From Deinococcus sonorensis KR-87 (GTDB lineage: Bacteria > Deinococcota > Deinococci > Deinococcales > Deinococcaceae), in NCBI RefSeq assembly GCF_040256395.1, contig NZ_CP158299.1:268501-332500 (forward strand): a DNA stretch of 64,000 nucleotides, read 5' to 3'. Shown piece by piece: positions 15,475 to 25,045 of the stretch. The notes under the pieces are model-generated. The model searched no databases, had not been told where the DNA came from, and worked only from the letters and a program-made list of their open reading frames with translations. A program made the translations under genes and the position numbers. Numbering within the stretch: position 1 is the stretch's first letter; the number at the start of each line of letters is the position of its first letter.

Positions 15475-16407
15475 ATGAGAGACTCACCCGTTACCCAAGA
15501 ACAGGATGATCTGATTTCATTTCGGTGGGTTCGAGCCACTGAGGTCCATTGGCATGGATCGTCTCCAAAATGGCCCTCGCCTATAGGAGTTGATATGTGG
15601 CCATCCACACGCCACGACTACAGTGCTCAATTTCGAGATGTAAATAAAATTGAAAAAATTGTGAGCGCTGATGTACTGGTGCCTGGAGGCAGCATAGAAG
15701 ACATATATCCTCTACAGGATAAAAATCTTTGGCTAAAGTTCGCTATCGATAACGCAAGTAAAGATGCAGTAATTGACCTCTGTAGGCGCTACGGATTTTT
15801 ATTCAATGGGTTTGACCAATCTGAAAGGTTTTCTCTTTGGGAAGAAATATCAGGAGAAAGATATTACGATTGGATTGTAGAGACCGGCCTTCTATTTATT
15901 GCGAAGAACATATACTTTTGCCTTATTGAGGGGGATATATATAAAGCAAAAACGTTCTTACCGCGTCCTGACAGGAAGCATTTATGGTGGTATACTTACA
16001 CTCACGAGCTGAGACCAATTGAATATTGCCGCTCGGAAGAGGATAGACCGCGTTGGAACAGAGACTTTGAAGCTGCCATCCAAGAGGTAGAAGAGCGCGA
16101 GCTATGGTGTATGCTTTCGGAAATAACAAACACAAGGGTCAGGCATAGTCATTTATCGATGATTATCGACGACTCACATAATAAGCTGAGTATGAGAATA
16201 AAGCCTCTCGATCTCTGTGCCGCTATATGGATACAGTTCTCACAAGCCATTGCAAGAAGAGTCATGTTTAAACAGTGCGTGCACTGCAATAAGGAGTTTG
16301 CAGTTTCTGGATTCGGGAGTCACAAAGACAGGCAGTTGTGTAGCAATAGCTGCAAACAGGCAGCTTACAGAGAGAGGAAGAAAACGCAAGCGCGTCGGCT
16401 AGGGTAG
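15475..16407 (+). CDS. AT-rich cargo gene, C-terminal zinc-cluster protein
   Basis: 310 residues; clearly richer in A and T than every neighbour, with AT-ending codons common, so probably acquired separately. The C-terminal ~45 residues carry Cys268-x2-Cys271 and Cys289-x3-Cys293 followed by AAYRERKK, a treble-clef-like cluster seen at the end of many mobile-element proteins. The first ~260 residues match nothing I recognise but contain DDYSAQFRDV-like and LLFIAKNIYFCLIEG segments. A DNA-binding or defence-type role is possible. The operator at 15444 suggests it is repressed while the element is quiet. Confidence 0.7.
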   Translation: MRDSPVTQEQDDLISFRWVRATEVHWHGSSPKWPSPIGVDMWPSTRHDYSAQFRDVNKIEKIVSADVLVPGGSIEDIYPLQDKNLWLKFAIDNASKDAVIDLCRRYGFLFNGFDQSERFSLWEEISGERYYDWIVETGLLFIAKNIYFCLIEGDIYKAKTFLPRPDRKHLWWYTYTHELRPIEYCRSEEDRPRWNRDFEAAIQEVEERELWCMLSEITNTRVRHSHLSMIIDDSHNKLSMRIKPLDLCAAIWIQFSQAIARRVMFKQCVHCNKEFAVSGFGSHKDRQLCSNSCKQAAYRERKKTQARRLG

Positions 16408-16471
16408 GCAATCAACTTTTAGACAAATTGTAAAGTTATACGCAGGGTAGAAAGCATCTCAAAAATGGTTG

Positions 16472-16672
16472 TTACGGCATCTCTGAGTGCTGCTTGACCC
16501 ACATGACGGCCTCCATCCAGTCATGCCAGGCTGCGGGATCGAACGGCTCCCCGTTCTCAGCAAGTTGCAAATCACCAAGCAGCGCGCCCACATCATCTGC
16601 CTGGGTGCGCCCGTAGTACTGTTCAAGGTGCCGGAACATCGCTGCATATGCCTCCTGGACAGTGAGCATCAT
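16472..16672 (-). CDS. Small acidic conserved-type protein
   Basis: 66 residues, beginning MMLTVQEAYAAMFRHLEQYY and continuing DDVGALLGDLQLAENGEPFD and AAWHDWMEAV. This acidic, all-helical pattern resembles small proteins found next to polymorphic toxin or contact-system loci. No toxin lies beside it here; an IS5 insertion directly upstream may have removed its neighbour. Function unknown. Confidence 0.6.
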   Translation of the reverse strand: MMLTVQEAYAAMFRHLEQYYGRTQADDVGALLGDLQLAENGEPFDPAAWHDWMEAVMWVKQHSEMP

Positions 16673-16675
16673 CCA

Positions 16676-17520
16676 TCCATGCTACCGACGTACCCTCCGC
16701 AGGAGTACCAGGATCATCCCCAGGTGCACCATGCCCAGAAAGTTTGCGATCTGCCGCTCCCAACGCACCACAAGGCGGCGAAAATTGTGGAGCCAGGCGA
16801 ATAAACGTTCCACATGCCAACGGCGTCGGTAGCGGCCTAGAGGGCGCCCATCTTGCGTCTTCGAACGGTTGCGGCGGTTCGGCGCGATCAGGCCGATGCC
16901 TACCCTGGCAAGTTCTGCGTCAAGGGCATCGCTGTCGTAGGCTCGGTCACCGATCAGCCGCTTTGGGTGGTCGAAACCGAACGTGGCGTCCAGCGTGTCG
17001 TGCACGAGTGTGACCTCGTGCGGGCTGGCGCTGGCGACATAAGCGGCGATGGGGAGGCCGCTGGCATCCGTGATGGCCATGATCTTCGTGCCCTTGCCAC
17101 GCTTGGTCTTGCCGACGTCCAAGCCCCTTTTTTGGCGCTCGCAAAGGTGGCGTCGATAAAGCATTCGCTGAGGTCGATCTGCCCGGCGTCAAGGAGGTGT
17201 TCGTACAGGGTTTGCAGGATGTGATCGAGGACGCCGGTCCGAACCCACTCCTGGAAACGGCGGTGGCATGTGGAGCGGGGTGGGAAGCGGTCAGGCAGAT
17301 CCCGCCAAGGCGCGCCCGTCCGTAAAATCCAGAGAACGGCATTGAGAATCGGTCGGTCCGCTTGGCGAGGACGCCCTCGCCCACCCGGACGCCCAGAGGA
17401 GAGGGGGAAGCAAGGCGCAATGATGGCCCAGTGCTGGTTGGTCAATTCCACGCGCTGATGCTGCGCTCAAGCGATGAGAGCAGGCCGAGCCGCTGATCCT
17501 AACCCTTTTTGGGATGGCTT
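16676..17520 (-). mobile_element. IS5-family insertion sequence (ends approximate)
   Basis: Contains a single two-frame IS5-type transposase. Matching terminal repeats could not be fixed by eye: CATCC-containing sequence occurs near both ends but no convincing inverted repeat or target duplication was found, so the limits are approximate. Confidence 0.5.
16682..17451 (-). CDS. IS5-family transposase (two frames)
   Basis: The first frame (from GTG 17451) has the IS5 N-terminal domain: [26 protein letters not shown]-type region and [20 protein letters not shown], then [12 protein letters not shown]. The second frame continues [36 protein letters not shown] (Asp) and [20 protein letters not shown] (Glu), ending at 16682. 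The frames meet at the A6G4 run (~17126-17135), typical of programmed frameshifting in IS427-group elements. Likely functional. Confidence 0.85.
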
Positions 17521-17564
17521 CTAGTGGCCTCGACCCTCAAAGGCCGAAGGCAGAGAGCTCAAAT

Positions 17565-17586
17565 CGTCACAACGGCGTCACAACGG
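17565..17586. repeat. Two tandem 11-bp repeats near the attachment scar
   Basis: CGTCACAACGG occurs twice head to tail, about 115 bp inside the tRNA-Lys fragment. Short direct repeats at this distance from an attachment site are often integrase arm-binding sites; that reading is inference. Confidence 0.45.
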
Positions 17587-17699
17587 TTCCCGGAAAATAT
17601 CGGATAAGGCCGGATACAGGTGTTTATACACTTGCTAAAACCCGCTTCTGAACGCATTTTTCAGGCTGAGCCAGAATCATACCGTATAGTCCATAGGTA

Positions 17700-17745
17700 A
17701 CTTTTAATCAGCGGGTTGTAGGTTCGAGTCCTACACGTCCCACCA
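17700..17745 (+). pseudogene. 3' fragment of tRNA-Lys(TTT): attachment-site scar
   Basis: From the anticodon loop (CTTTTAA) through the T arm (GGTTCGAGTCC) to CCCACCA the sequence is a normal tRNA-Lys 3' half, but the acceptor 5' strand, D arm and half the anticodon stem are replaced by unrelated DNA. Integrative elements that insert at a tRNA leave this fragment at one end and an intact gene at the other. It marks the right border of the accessory region; the intact partner is not in this window. Confidence 0.8.
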
Positions 17746-17752
17746 AGAAAAA

Positions 17753-17775
17753 CCCCGCCCCAGGCGGGGCTTTTT
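17753..17775 (+). terminator. Rho-independent terminator of the original tRNA-Lys
   Basis: CCCCGCC / GGCGGGG stem, 3-base loop, followed by TTTTT. It follows the CCA of the tRNA fragment closely, showing that the chromosomal side of the junction is preserved. Confidence 0.85.
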
Positions 17776-17855
17776 GTTGCCAGGTCCGGAAACGCCACTC
17801 CACCGCTGGCCAGTCATCGGGACGGCCAGCGGCAAAATGGCTCTGGATACGTTGC

Positions 17856-18542
17856 TCAGCCGGATGTCTGTTTGGACCCTTCCTGGTCTGCCAGCCAGGG
17901 AAACCCATTAGGGTGCTGGATGATCTGCTGTTCCAGCAATTCATCGTCATAGGCGTGGATGGCCTCCAGAAAGGGGAAGTCCTCGGGCCGGACCCTCACC
18001 TTGAAGAGCGGCCGAACCGTCTCCAGGCTGGCACAATGGTGACTGAGATACGGCCACCCATTGAAGGTGCCACCTGGATCGCGTTCAAAGGTTTCCGGAG
18101 GCAGGACGTACACCCAGCCAGACCGGAAGGGCCGCTGGGCCAGCGCCTGGCCACCCGCGCCAAAGAAGTAGAGCGGCTCCAGTGTTCCGGCACGCTCCAG
18201 CGTGATCGCAGCGTTGACGACCCTCATTGGCACCCGGGGGCGGTCCATCACCGCAAAGAACATGGCCCAGATGGCGTCCGAGGACCCATACACGGCCTGA
18301 CGGTTTCCGAACCAGCCAATGTCGTTCGACTGCCGTGGGACTAACGCGGTCAGGTCCTCCTGGCCGGTGCCGTGGGTGATATAGCCGTGTTCATCGCATA
18401 ACCAGCTCAGAAACGCCCAGACCGGCTGCTCGGGGGTCGCCGTCCCGGAGAGGAGGGCCGCTTTCAGTTCCTGTTCCCAGCGGGTCAGTGGAGGTTCCGC
18501 CGCCAGGGCGGGCCGTCTGAGCCAGTAGCTCGGGATGTCCAT
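17856..18542 (-). CDS. Hypothetical protein, possible ADP-ribosyltransferase-like fold
   Basis: 228 residues. TACACT lies five bases before ATG 18542, so the message is probably leaderless. The stretch HGTGQEDLTALVPRQSNDIG followed by AVYGSSDAIWAMFFAVMDR has the spacing HG(S/T) ... PR ... VY(A/G)S-D ... A-FFA seen in some ART-fold families, but the C-terminal catalytic Glu cannot be placed confidently. First chromosomal gene beyond the attachment scar. Confidence 0.6.
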   Translation of the reverse strand: MDIPSYWLRRPALAAEPPLTRWEQELKAALLSGTATPEQPVWAFLSWLCDEHGYITHGTGQEDLTALVPRQSNDIGWFGNRQAVYGSSDAIWAMFFAVMDRPRVPMRVVNAAITLERAGTLEPLYFFGAGGQALAQRPFRSGWVYVLPPETFERDPGGTFNGWPYLSHHCASLETVRPLFKVRVRPEDFPFLEAIHAYDDELLEQQIIQHPNGFPWLADQEGSKQTSG

Positions 18543-19517
18543 ACCGAAGTGTAGGACGGAATCAGGTGGACAGGAATTACTATGGCCGTCCTCTATGCAA
18601 AGGCAGACGATAACTGCTCGGTCGCCGGGGCCAGATTGTCAAGCTATGGACGGCTGAAGGGAATTAGAGCTATTTGACAGCTGGTCCAGGTCATCCTGGC
18701 CGCTTGACGGCTGCCGAAGGGTGGCGTTCCACGAGGAACGCTTGAAAATGAACTTCCGGACGCTGACCATCCAGATCACCACTCTGTTGGTCACCGAAGC
18801 TGTCCTATTCATTTTGGCCAGCACCGTCAGGTGGTCTGCGAGGTGGCTCTTCCTGGCTTGTTTTTCGCTGCTCGGTGGCCGGCTGCCACGCCACAGTCCT
18901 ATCGTGCCGACTGAGCGGATGGTCAGCGTCGGCGCAGCGAGCCAGCTACCCTGAGACTAGGTATTCGTGTGCTGGTCCCCAGGCCGTCCTGGCCTAGGGA
19001 TCGTGACCTCTCTCTGGCCCCGTCTGCTTCCGTTGGTGGCACGTTCGGGCAGCGGCTTGCCTCGCCCACGCTGTTCGCGCGGAGACTCCAGGCAATTCGG
19101 TCCTCTCCTCTACCAACCGGGGCCAGACCGTGGTGACTGACGGGCCGTATCTCTCCATCCAGCCTCGGATGGATGCTGGGGCCCCGGTTCCGCGCTGCTC
19201 GGCTCAAGAGGTTGAGGGTGTCCTGCTGATGGCCAGGATTGCCTGGCGAACAGTGCAGGAGGAGCGGGTCCTTCGACTGTCATTGCCAGGGCACAGCGAG
19301 TGCATCCAGCAGGTCAGGGACTGGCAGATTCCCCAGCTATGTCAGGCGCCTCTGGGCACGAAGCCACATGCCTCCACCAAACGTTGCGGAAATCAGCACC
19401 CGGGGCGCCTCCATTCGGTAAGCTGCGAACTGTTGTTCCACCGCTCGTGTCGTCTGGCCCACCTTCCCCGCTGCGTCCTGCCCTCAGGACCCAGGCCTGA
19501 ACTGATCCAGGAGATGC
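18543..19517. other. Long stretch without a convincing gene
   Basis: About 975 bases. Short open frames occur on both strands but none has a ribosome site, family match or consistent codon use. It may hold decayed genes. A moderate hairpin-rich composition is seen, with no tRNA or riboswitch recognised. Confidence 0.45.
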
Positions 19518-21387
19518 ATGGACCACGTCCCCTTTCCCCGCCCCCAGCTCGAACGGATGCACTGGCAGCACCTCAACGGCCACTGGGACTTCGCATATGA
19601 CGATCAGCAGCAGTGGCGGACCCCGCAGGAGGTGACGTTCGACCGGCAGATTCTGGTGCCGTACGCGCCGGAAAGCCCAGCCAGCGGCATTCACGACACC
19701 GGGTTTCACTCCACCCTGTGGTACCGGCGCCGACGTCACTCCGGCGCTTGACCCAGGGCTGAGTGGAGAGCGTCAGCGGCTCTACCTGCATTTCGGAGCG
19801 GTGGACTATCAGGCGACCGTCTGGGTAAATGGTCAGCAGGTGGCGCGGCACGAGGGCGGCCACACACCCTTCAGCGCGGACCTGAGTGGGCTCTGGACAC
19901 CCGGAGACACGCTCGACATCGTGGTGCGAGCGGTGGACGATCCCTTCGATCTGGCCAAACCGCGTGGCAAGCAGACCTGGAAGGCTGAACCGCACGAGAT
20001 CTGGTATCCGCGCACCACCGGCATCTGGCAGACGGTGTGGCTGGAACTGCGTCCGGAAACTCATCTTGCCGCGCTCACCTGGACCTCCAACGTGGAGCGC
20101 TGGGCTGTTCAGCTGCAGACACGACTGGACGGCCCCCTCAGTGACGGGCTGCGGCTGCGGGTGACGCTGCGGGCCGGCGAGCAGCTGCTGGCCGAGGACG
20201 AGTACCGGCTCACCCACCCGGAGGTGACCCGCACCATCACGCTCCGGGACCCGGGCATTGACGCGGCCCGCCACGAGCTGATGTGGAGTCCGGAGCACCC
20301 GCAGCTGATCGACGCCGTGCTGGAACTGCTGGAAGGCGGTCAGGTGCTGGACCGGGTCCAGAGCTATACGGCGCTCCGATCGGTGGCGGTGGACCAGCAG
20401 CACTTCATCCTCAACGGGCGACCCTATCCCCTGCGGTTGGTGCTGGATCAGGGGTACTGGCCACGCGGCCTGATGACCGCCAGTTCCGAGGAACTGCGGC
20501 AGGACGTGGAGCTGACCCGCCGGCTGGGTTTCAATGGCGCGCGCAAGCACCAGAAGATCGAGGATCCGCTGTACCTGTACTGGTGTGACGTGCTGGGCCT
20601 GCTGGTCTGGGAAGAGCTGCCCAGCGCGTACGTCTTCAGCACCACGTCAGCGCAGCGCCTCGTGCGGGAGTGGACCGAGGCCATTGAGCGGGACCGTTCG
20701 CATCCGTGCATCGTGGCGTGGGTGCCGATCAACGAATCGTGGGGCGTGCCCGACTTGCCGTTGGTACCGGAACAGCGCGAACTGGTGCGGACGCTGTATC
20801 ACCTGACCCGGACCCTCGACCCGAGCCGCCCGGTCATCGGAAACGACGGTTGGGAACAGGTGGTCACCGACATCCTGGCCATCCACGACTACACCCACCT
20901 GCCGGAACAGCTGATCGAGCGCTACGGCACCCGTGAGGCCGTCGAGCGCAGCCTCAACCACGTGCGGCCACACAAGCGCCTGCTGGCCCTGGAAGGCGCC
21001 GCCAGGCCGCAGCCGGCTATGCTCACGGAGTTCGGTGGTCTGGCCTACACCACAGAGGACCCGGGCTGGGGCTACAGCCGCATGACCAGTGCTCAGGAGC
21101 TCCAGGACAGCTATACCCGGCTGCTGACCGCCGTCCACCGCTGCGACGGGCTGGTGGGCTTCTGCTACACCCAGCTGACCGACACCTACCAGGAAAAGAA
21201 TGGCCTGCTGTATGAGGACCGCACGCCCAAGGCTGACCTGCAGATGCTGGGCCGCGCCACACGCGGTACCCGGACCCCTCAGGAACAGGAGCGCGACCCG
21301 GGTATGGGCGACTCCGGCTACAACTTCATCTGGCGCCGAAAGCTCCAGCAGGCAGCGGAGCGGATGCAGGCCATGGCGGAAGACTGA
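19518..21387 (+). pseudogene. Glycoside hydrolase family 2 enzyme, one extra base
   Basis: Beta-galactosidase/beta-glucuronidase-type enzyme of ~620 residues, probably cytoplasmic as no signal peptide is seen. ATG 19518 has AGGAG upstream. The sugar-binding domain ([20 protein letters not shown] start, [34 protein letters not shown]) precedes a TIM barrel with acid/base Glu in WVPINESWG (~residue 405) and nucleophile Glu in MLTEFGG (~residue 503). Near 19729 one extra base separates WYRR from [14 protein letters not shown]; removing it restores a full-length protein. All catalytic residues are intact, so an assembly error is the likelier explanation. Confidence 0.88.
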
Positions 21388-21543
21388 ACAAGGCGAGCAG
21401 GAACACCGCAACTTGGCCTAAAGGCCCAGCAGCCCTGCAGCAATGGGCCGGGGGACTGTAAGGCCTGCTCATGGACACGCAGAAGCTGTTCCAGAGCCAA
21501 TTTTGGAGCCACAATCAGTGCGCACCCGACAACAAGCAAAAGA

Positions 21544-21568
21544 AGAGCCCCGTTCTAAACGGGGCTCT
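21544..21568 (-). terminator. Terminator of tRNA-Ile
   Basis: An 11-bp stem AGAGCCCCGTT / AACGGGGCTCT with a 3-base loop, followed on the minus strand by TCTTTTG, lies 7 bases downstream of the tRNA CCA. Confidence 0.85.
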
Positions 21569-21575
21569 CGCTTGG

Positions 21576-21652
<77 letters not shown>

Positions 21653-21700
21653 TGGCCGCTTGGCAAGCGGAAGAAATGTTAGCAAGGGGGTGCGGTGGTG

Positions 21701-22831
21701 TCAAGCTTCAGGCCCCGCGCCCCCATGCAACCGCCGGTACTCATCGGCCGCGTACCGGTCTGTCATGCCGGCCAGGTAGTCGCAGACCACCCGTTCCAGC
21801 CCCTCCTGCGCCGTGCGTGCGCGGGCTGCGGGCGGCAGCATGGCCGGGCGGCGCAGGTACGCCCGGAACAGGCCCCCAAGCGCGTGCTCGGCCTGGGCCA
21901 CCTGCCGCTCCACCTGCCAGTGGTGATACAGCTGCGCCCGCAGGAAACGGTTCAGCTCGGACAGCAGCGGCCGCATCGTCTCACTGAAGCCCATCAGCAA
22001 CTCCGGGTGCTGCTGGACCTGCTGCGGGCTCTCGATGCGGTGCTGCACCAGCCGGGCGTGACTGGCCTCCGAGAGATCGGTGATGAGCCAACCGAGCAGT
22101 TCCCGCTGGAGCACGCGGCGGTCCTTCTCGCTCAGATGCTCCGGCGAAAGGTTCAGCCGCGCCAGCAGATGTTCCCAGAGCGGCAGCCCGCGCAGGTCTG
22201 CGGGCGTGATCAGGCCGCTCCGGAGCCCGTCGTCCAGGTCGTGGGCACTGTAGGCCAGCCCGTCGGCGATGTTGACCAGCTGAGCTTCCAGGCTGGGCAT
22301 CCCTGTCTGCGAGGCCAGCGGTTCGTGCTTGGCAATGCCTTCCAGCGTCTCCAGGCTCAGGTTCAGACCTGGAAAGTCCGGGTAGCGGTCTTCCAGCTCG
22401 GTCACGATGCGCAGCGTCTGGCGGTTGTGGTCAAAGCCGCCGTGCCGCTCCATCAGCCCGTTCAGGATGCGCTCGCCAGCGTGGCCGAACGGTGGATGGC
22501 CCAGGTCATGGGCCAGGGCGATGCTCTCGGAGAGCGTCTCGTTCAGGCCCAGACTCAGCGCCACCGACCGGGCCACCTGGGCCACCTCCAGCGTGTGCGT
22601 CAGCCGGGTGCGGTAATGGTCACCGGTACTGTTCAGGAACACCTGCGTCTTGTACTCCAGTCGCCGGAAGGCGGTGGTGTGCAGGATACGGTCACGGTCC
22701 TTCTGGAAGGTGGTGCGTCGCTGCGATTCCGGCTCGGGGTACACCCGGCCCCGGCTGTGGCCACTCAGGGTGGCGTAGGGCGCCAGCGTGGCGGCTTCCC
22801 GGGCGTCCAGCGCTTCACGGTCATACAACAT
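21701..22831 (-). CDS. dgt: dGTP triphosphohydrolase (HD-domain)
   Basis: 376 residues; hydrolyses dGTP (and possibly other dNTPs) to the nucleoside and triphosphate. The HD metal site is visible: FRRLEYKTQVF, RTRLTHTLEVAQ, ALAHDLGHPPFGHAGE and, later, NIADGLAYSAHDLDD. ATG 22831 is preceded by TACACT seven bases upstream (leaderless), which rules out the longer in-frame start. It lies downstream of pfkA in the same direction, separated by a hairpin at 22893-22917. Confidence 0.92.
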   Translation of the reverse strand: MLYDREALDAREAATLAPYATLSGHSRGRVYPEPESQRRTTFQKDRDRILHTTAFRRLEYKTQVFLNSTGDHYRTRLTHTLEVAQVARSVALSLGLNETLSESIALAHDLGHPPFGHAGERILNGLMERHGGFDHNRQTLRIVTELEDRYPDFPGLNLSLETLEGIAKHEPLASQTGMPSLEAQLVNIADGLAYSAHDLDDGLRSGLITPADLRGLPLWEHLLARLNLSPEHLSEKDRRVLQRELLGWLITDLSEASHARLVQHRIESPQQVQQHPELLMGFSETMRPLLSELNRFLRAQLYHHWQVERQVAQAEHALGGLFRAYLRRPAMLPPAARARTAQEGLERVVCDYLAGMTDRYAADEYRRLHGGAGPEA

Positions 22832-22892
22832 ACCCGGCAGTGTAGGGCAGGCGCCGTGGGCCCTGCGGACATCGGAAGGGCCACCCCTGAAG

Positions 22893-22917
22893 GCAGGAGG
22901 CCGGTTCAGCCTCCTGC
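22893..22917. terminator. Hairpin between pfkA and dgt
   Basis: GCAGGAGG pairs with CCTCCTGC around a 9-base loop, 36 bases beyond the pfkA stop. No U tract, so only a possible terminator. Confidence 0.4.
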
Positions 22918-22952
22918 AGCATTTCTTCAAAGCCGCGCGAAGCCGCCCTTTT

Positions 22953-23966
<1,014 letters not shown>

Positions 23967-23987
23967 GCTGCTCCCGTCGGGCACGCT

Positions 23988-24827
23988 CTACTCGGGCCCG
24001 CGCTGGGCGGCCCGCAATGCCAGCTCATAAGCGTCATTCTTACGCAAACCCTGGGCCTGCAACAACTCCCGCACTTCACGCACCGGGCGGCCTTCCGCGC
24101 TCCAGGCCGTGGCCAGCGCCAGAAAGTCTGTCTGGGCAAGTGCGGCCGGCGCCTCGCTGCGGCCCGACACCACCACCACGATCTCGCCGCGTACGCCCGC
24201 CTCGAAGTGGGCGGCCAGTTCCTGCAGCGGGCCGCGCCGGGTCTCCTCAAAGCGCTTGCTCAGCTCGCGCGTCACGCTGGCGGGCCGCTCCGGGCCACAG
24301 CTGGCCGCCAGGTCCAGCAGGGTGGCGTGCAGCCGGTGCGGGCTCTCATAGATCAGGGTGGTCTCGCGCCGCTCCGCCACCGCCTGCAGCCGTTCGCGGC
24401 GCTCGCGTCCGCTGCGCGGCAGAAAGCCCTCGAAGGTGAAGCGGGCGGTGTCCAGCCCCGACAGCACCAGCGCCGGCACGAAAGCGGTCGGGCCGGGCAG
24501 CACCTCCACCTGACCACCCTGCTCCACCACCAGCCGCAGCAGTTCTGCGCCCGGATCGCTGATGCCAGGGGTGCCGGCGTCCGAGATGTAGGCCAGCCGG
24601 GGGTACTGTTCCAGCACGCCGGCGGCCCGCTGCATGGTGTGGGCGTCCAGCCGCACCAGCGGGCGGCTGAGGCCCAGGTGGTTCATCAGCACGCCACTGT
24701 GCCGGGTGTCCTCGCAGGCCACCGCGTCTGCGCCGCGCAGCACCTCAATGGCCCGCAGCGTGATGTCCGAGAGGTTGCCCACCGGGGTCGGCACCAGCCA
24801 CAGGTGCAGCTGCGACGGCTGGGTCAT
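23988..24827 (-). CDS. rsmI: 16S rRNA 2'-O-ribose C1402 methyltransferase
   Basis: 279 residues of the tetrapyrrole-methylase-like SAM enzyme RsmI, which methylates the ribose of C1402 in 16S rRNA. Motifs: LWLVPTPVGNLSDITLRAIE, CEDTRHSG, YISDAGTPGISDPG, LPGPTAF and IVVVVSGR. ATG overlaps the stop of the 73-residue gene upstream by four bases, so translation is probably coupled. Confidence 0.94.
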   Translation of the reverse strand: MTQPSQLHLWLVPTPVGNLSDITLRAIEVLRGADAVACEDTRHSGVLMNHLGLSRPLVRLDAHTMQRAAGVLEQYPRLAYISDAGTPGISDPGAELLRLVVEQGGQVEVLPGPTAFVPALVLSGLDTARFTFEGFLPRSGRERRERLQAVAERRETTLIYESPHRLHATLLDLAASCGPERPASVTRELSKRFEETRRGPLQELAAHFEAGVRGEIVVVVSGRSEAPAALAQTDFLALATAWSAEGRPVREVRELLQAQGLRKNDAYELALRAAQRGPE

Positions 24828-25045
24828 CCGGTCGGTTCAGGCTGGCCCGGCTCCGGCAGCCGGGAGGCCACCAGCGTCGGCTTGAGCCGCACCTTGACCC
24901 GGCCGGGCCGTTTCAGGGCGCTGGCGATCCTGGCCCGCAGCAGCTCGGCCTCTCCCACCGTCACGGTCACGATGGTGCCTTCCGGCAACCGCGCGTCCAC
25001 CAGCACCACCACGCCATTTTCCACAATGCCTCTGTAGGCGCGCAT
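24824..25045 (-). CDS. Small beta-hairpin protein, possibly antitoxin-like
   Basis: 73 residues. MRAYRGIVENGVVVLVDARL followed by PEGTIVTVTV resembles the short beta strands of AF2212/DUF104-type antitoxins, but no toxin gene is adjacent, so a toxin-antitoxin role is not supported. The rest is basic (ALKRPGRVKVRLKPTLVASR). It sits between the TPR-like gene and rsmI in one transcript. Confidence 0.65.
   Translation of the reverse strand: MRAYRGIVENGVVVLVDARLPEGTIVTVTVGEAELLRARIASALKRPGRVKVRLKPTLVASRLPEPGQPEPTG

Noticed and set aside
16676..17530. Exact terminal inverted repeats of the IS5 element
   Set aside because: Only short CATCC similarities were found, so ends were left approximate.
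3565..17745. Complete prophage
   Set aside because: Integrase, repressor and replication genes are present, but no terminase, portal, capsid, tail or lysis gene could be identified.
18543..19517. Short frames such as 18721-18954, 18923-19207 and 19130-19600
   Set aside because: No start signals, family resemblance or conserved-looking composition; probably non-coding or decayed DNA.
24824..25045. Toxin-antitoxin module
   Set aside because: Only an antitoxin-like beta hairpin is present; neighbours are rsmI and a membrane TPR-like gene, with no toxin.
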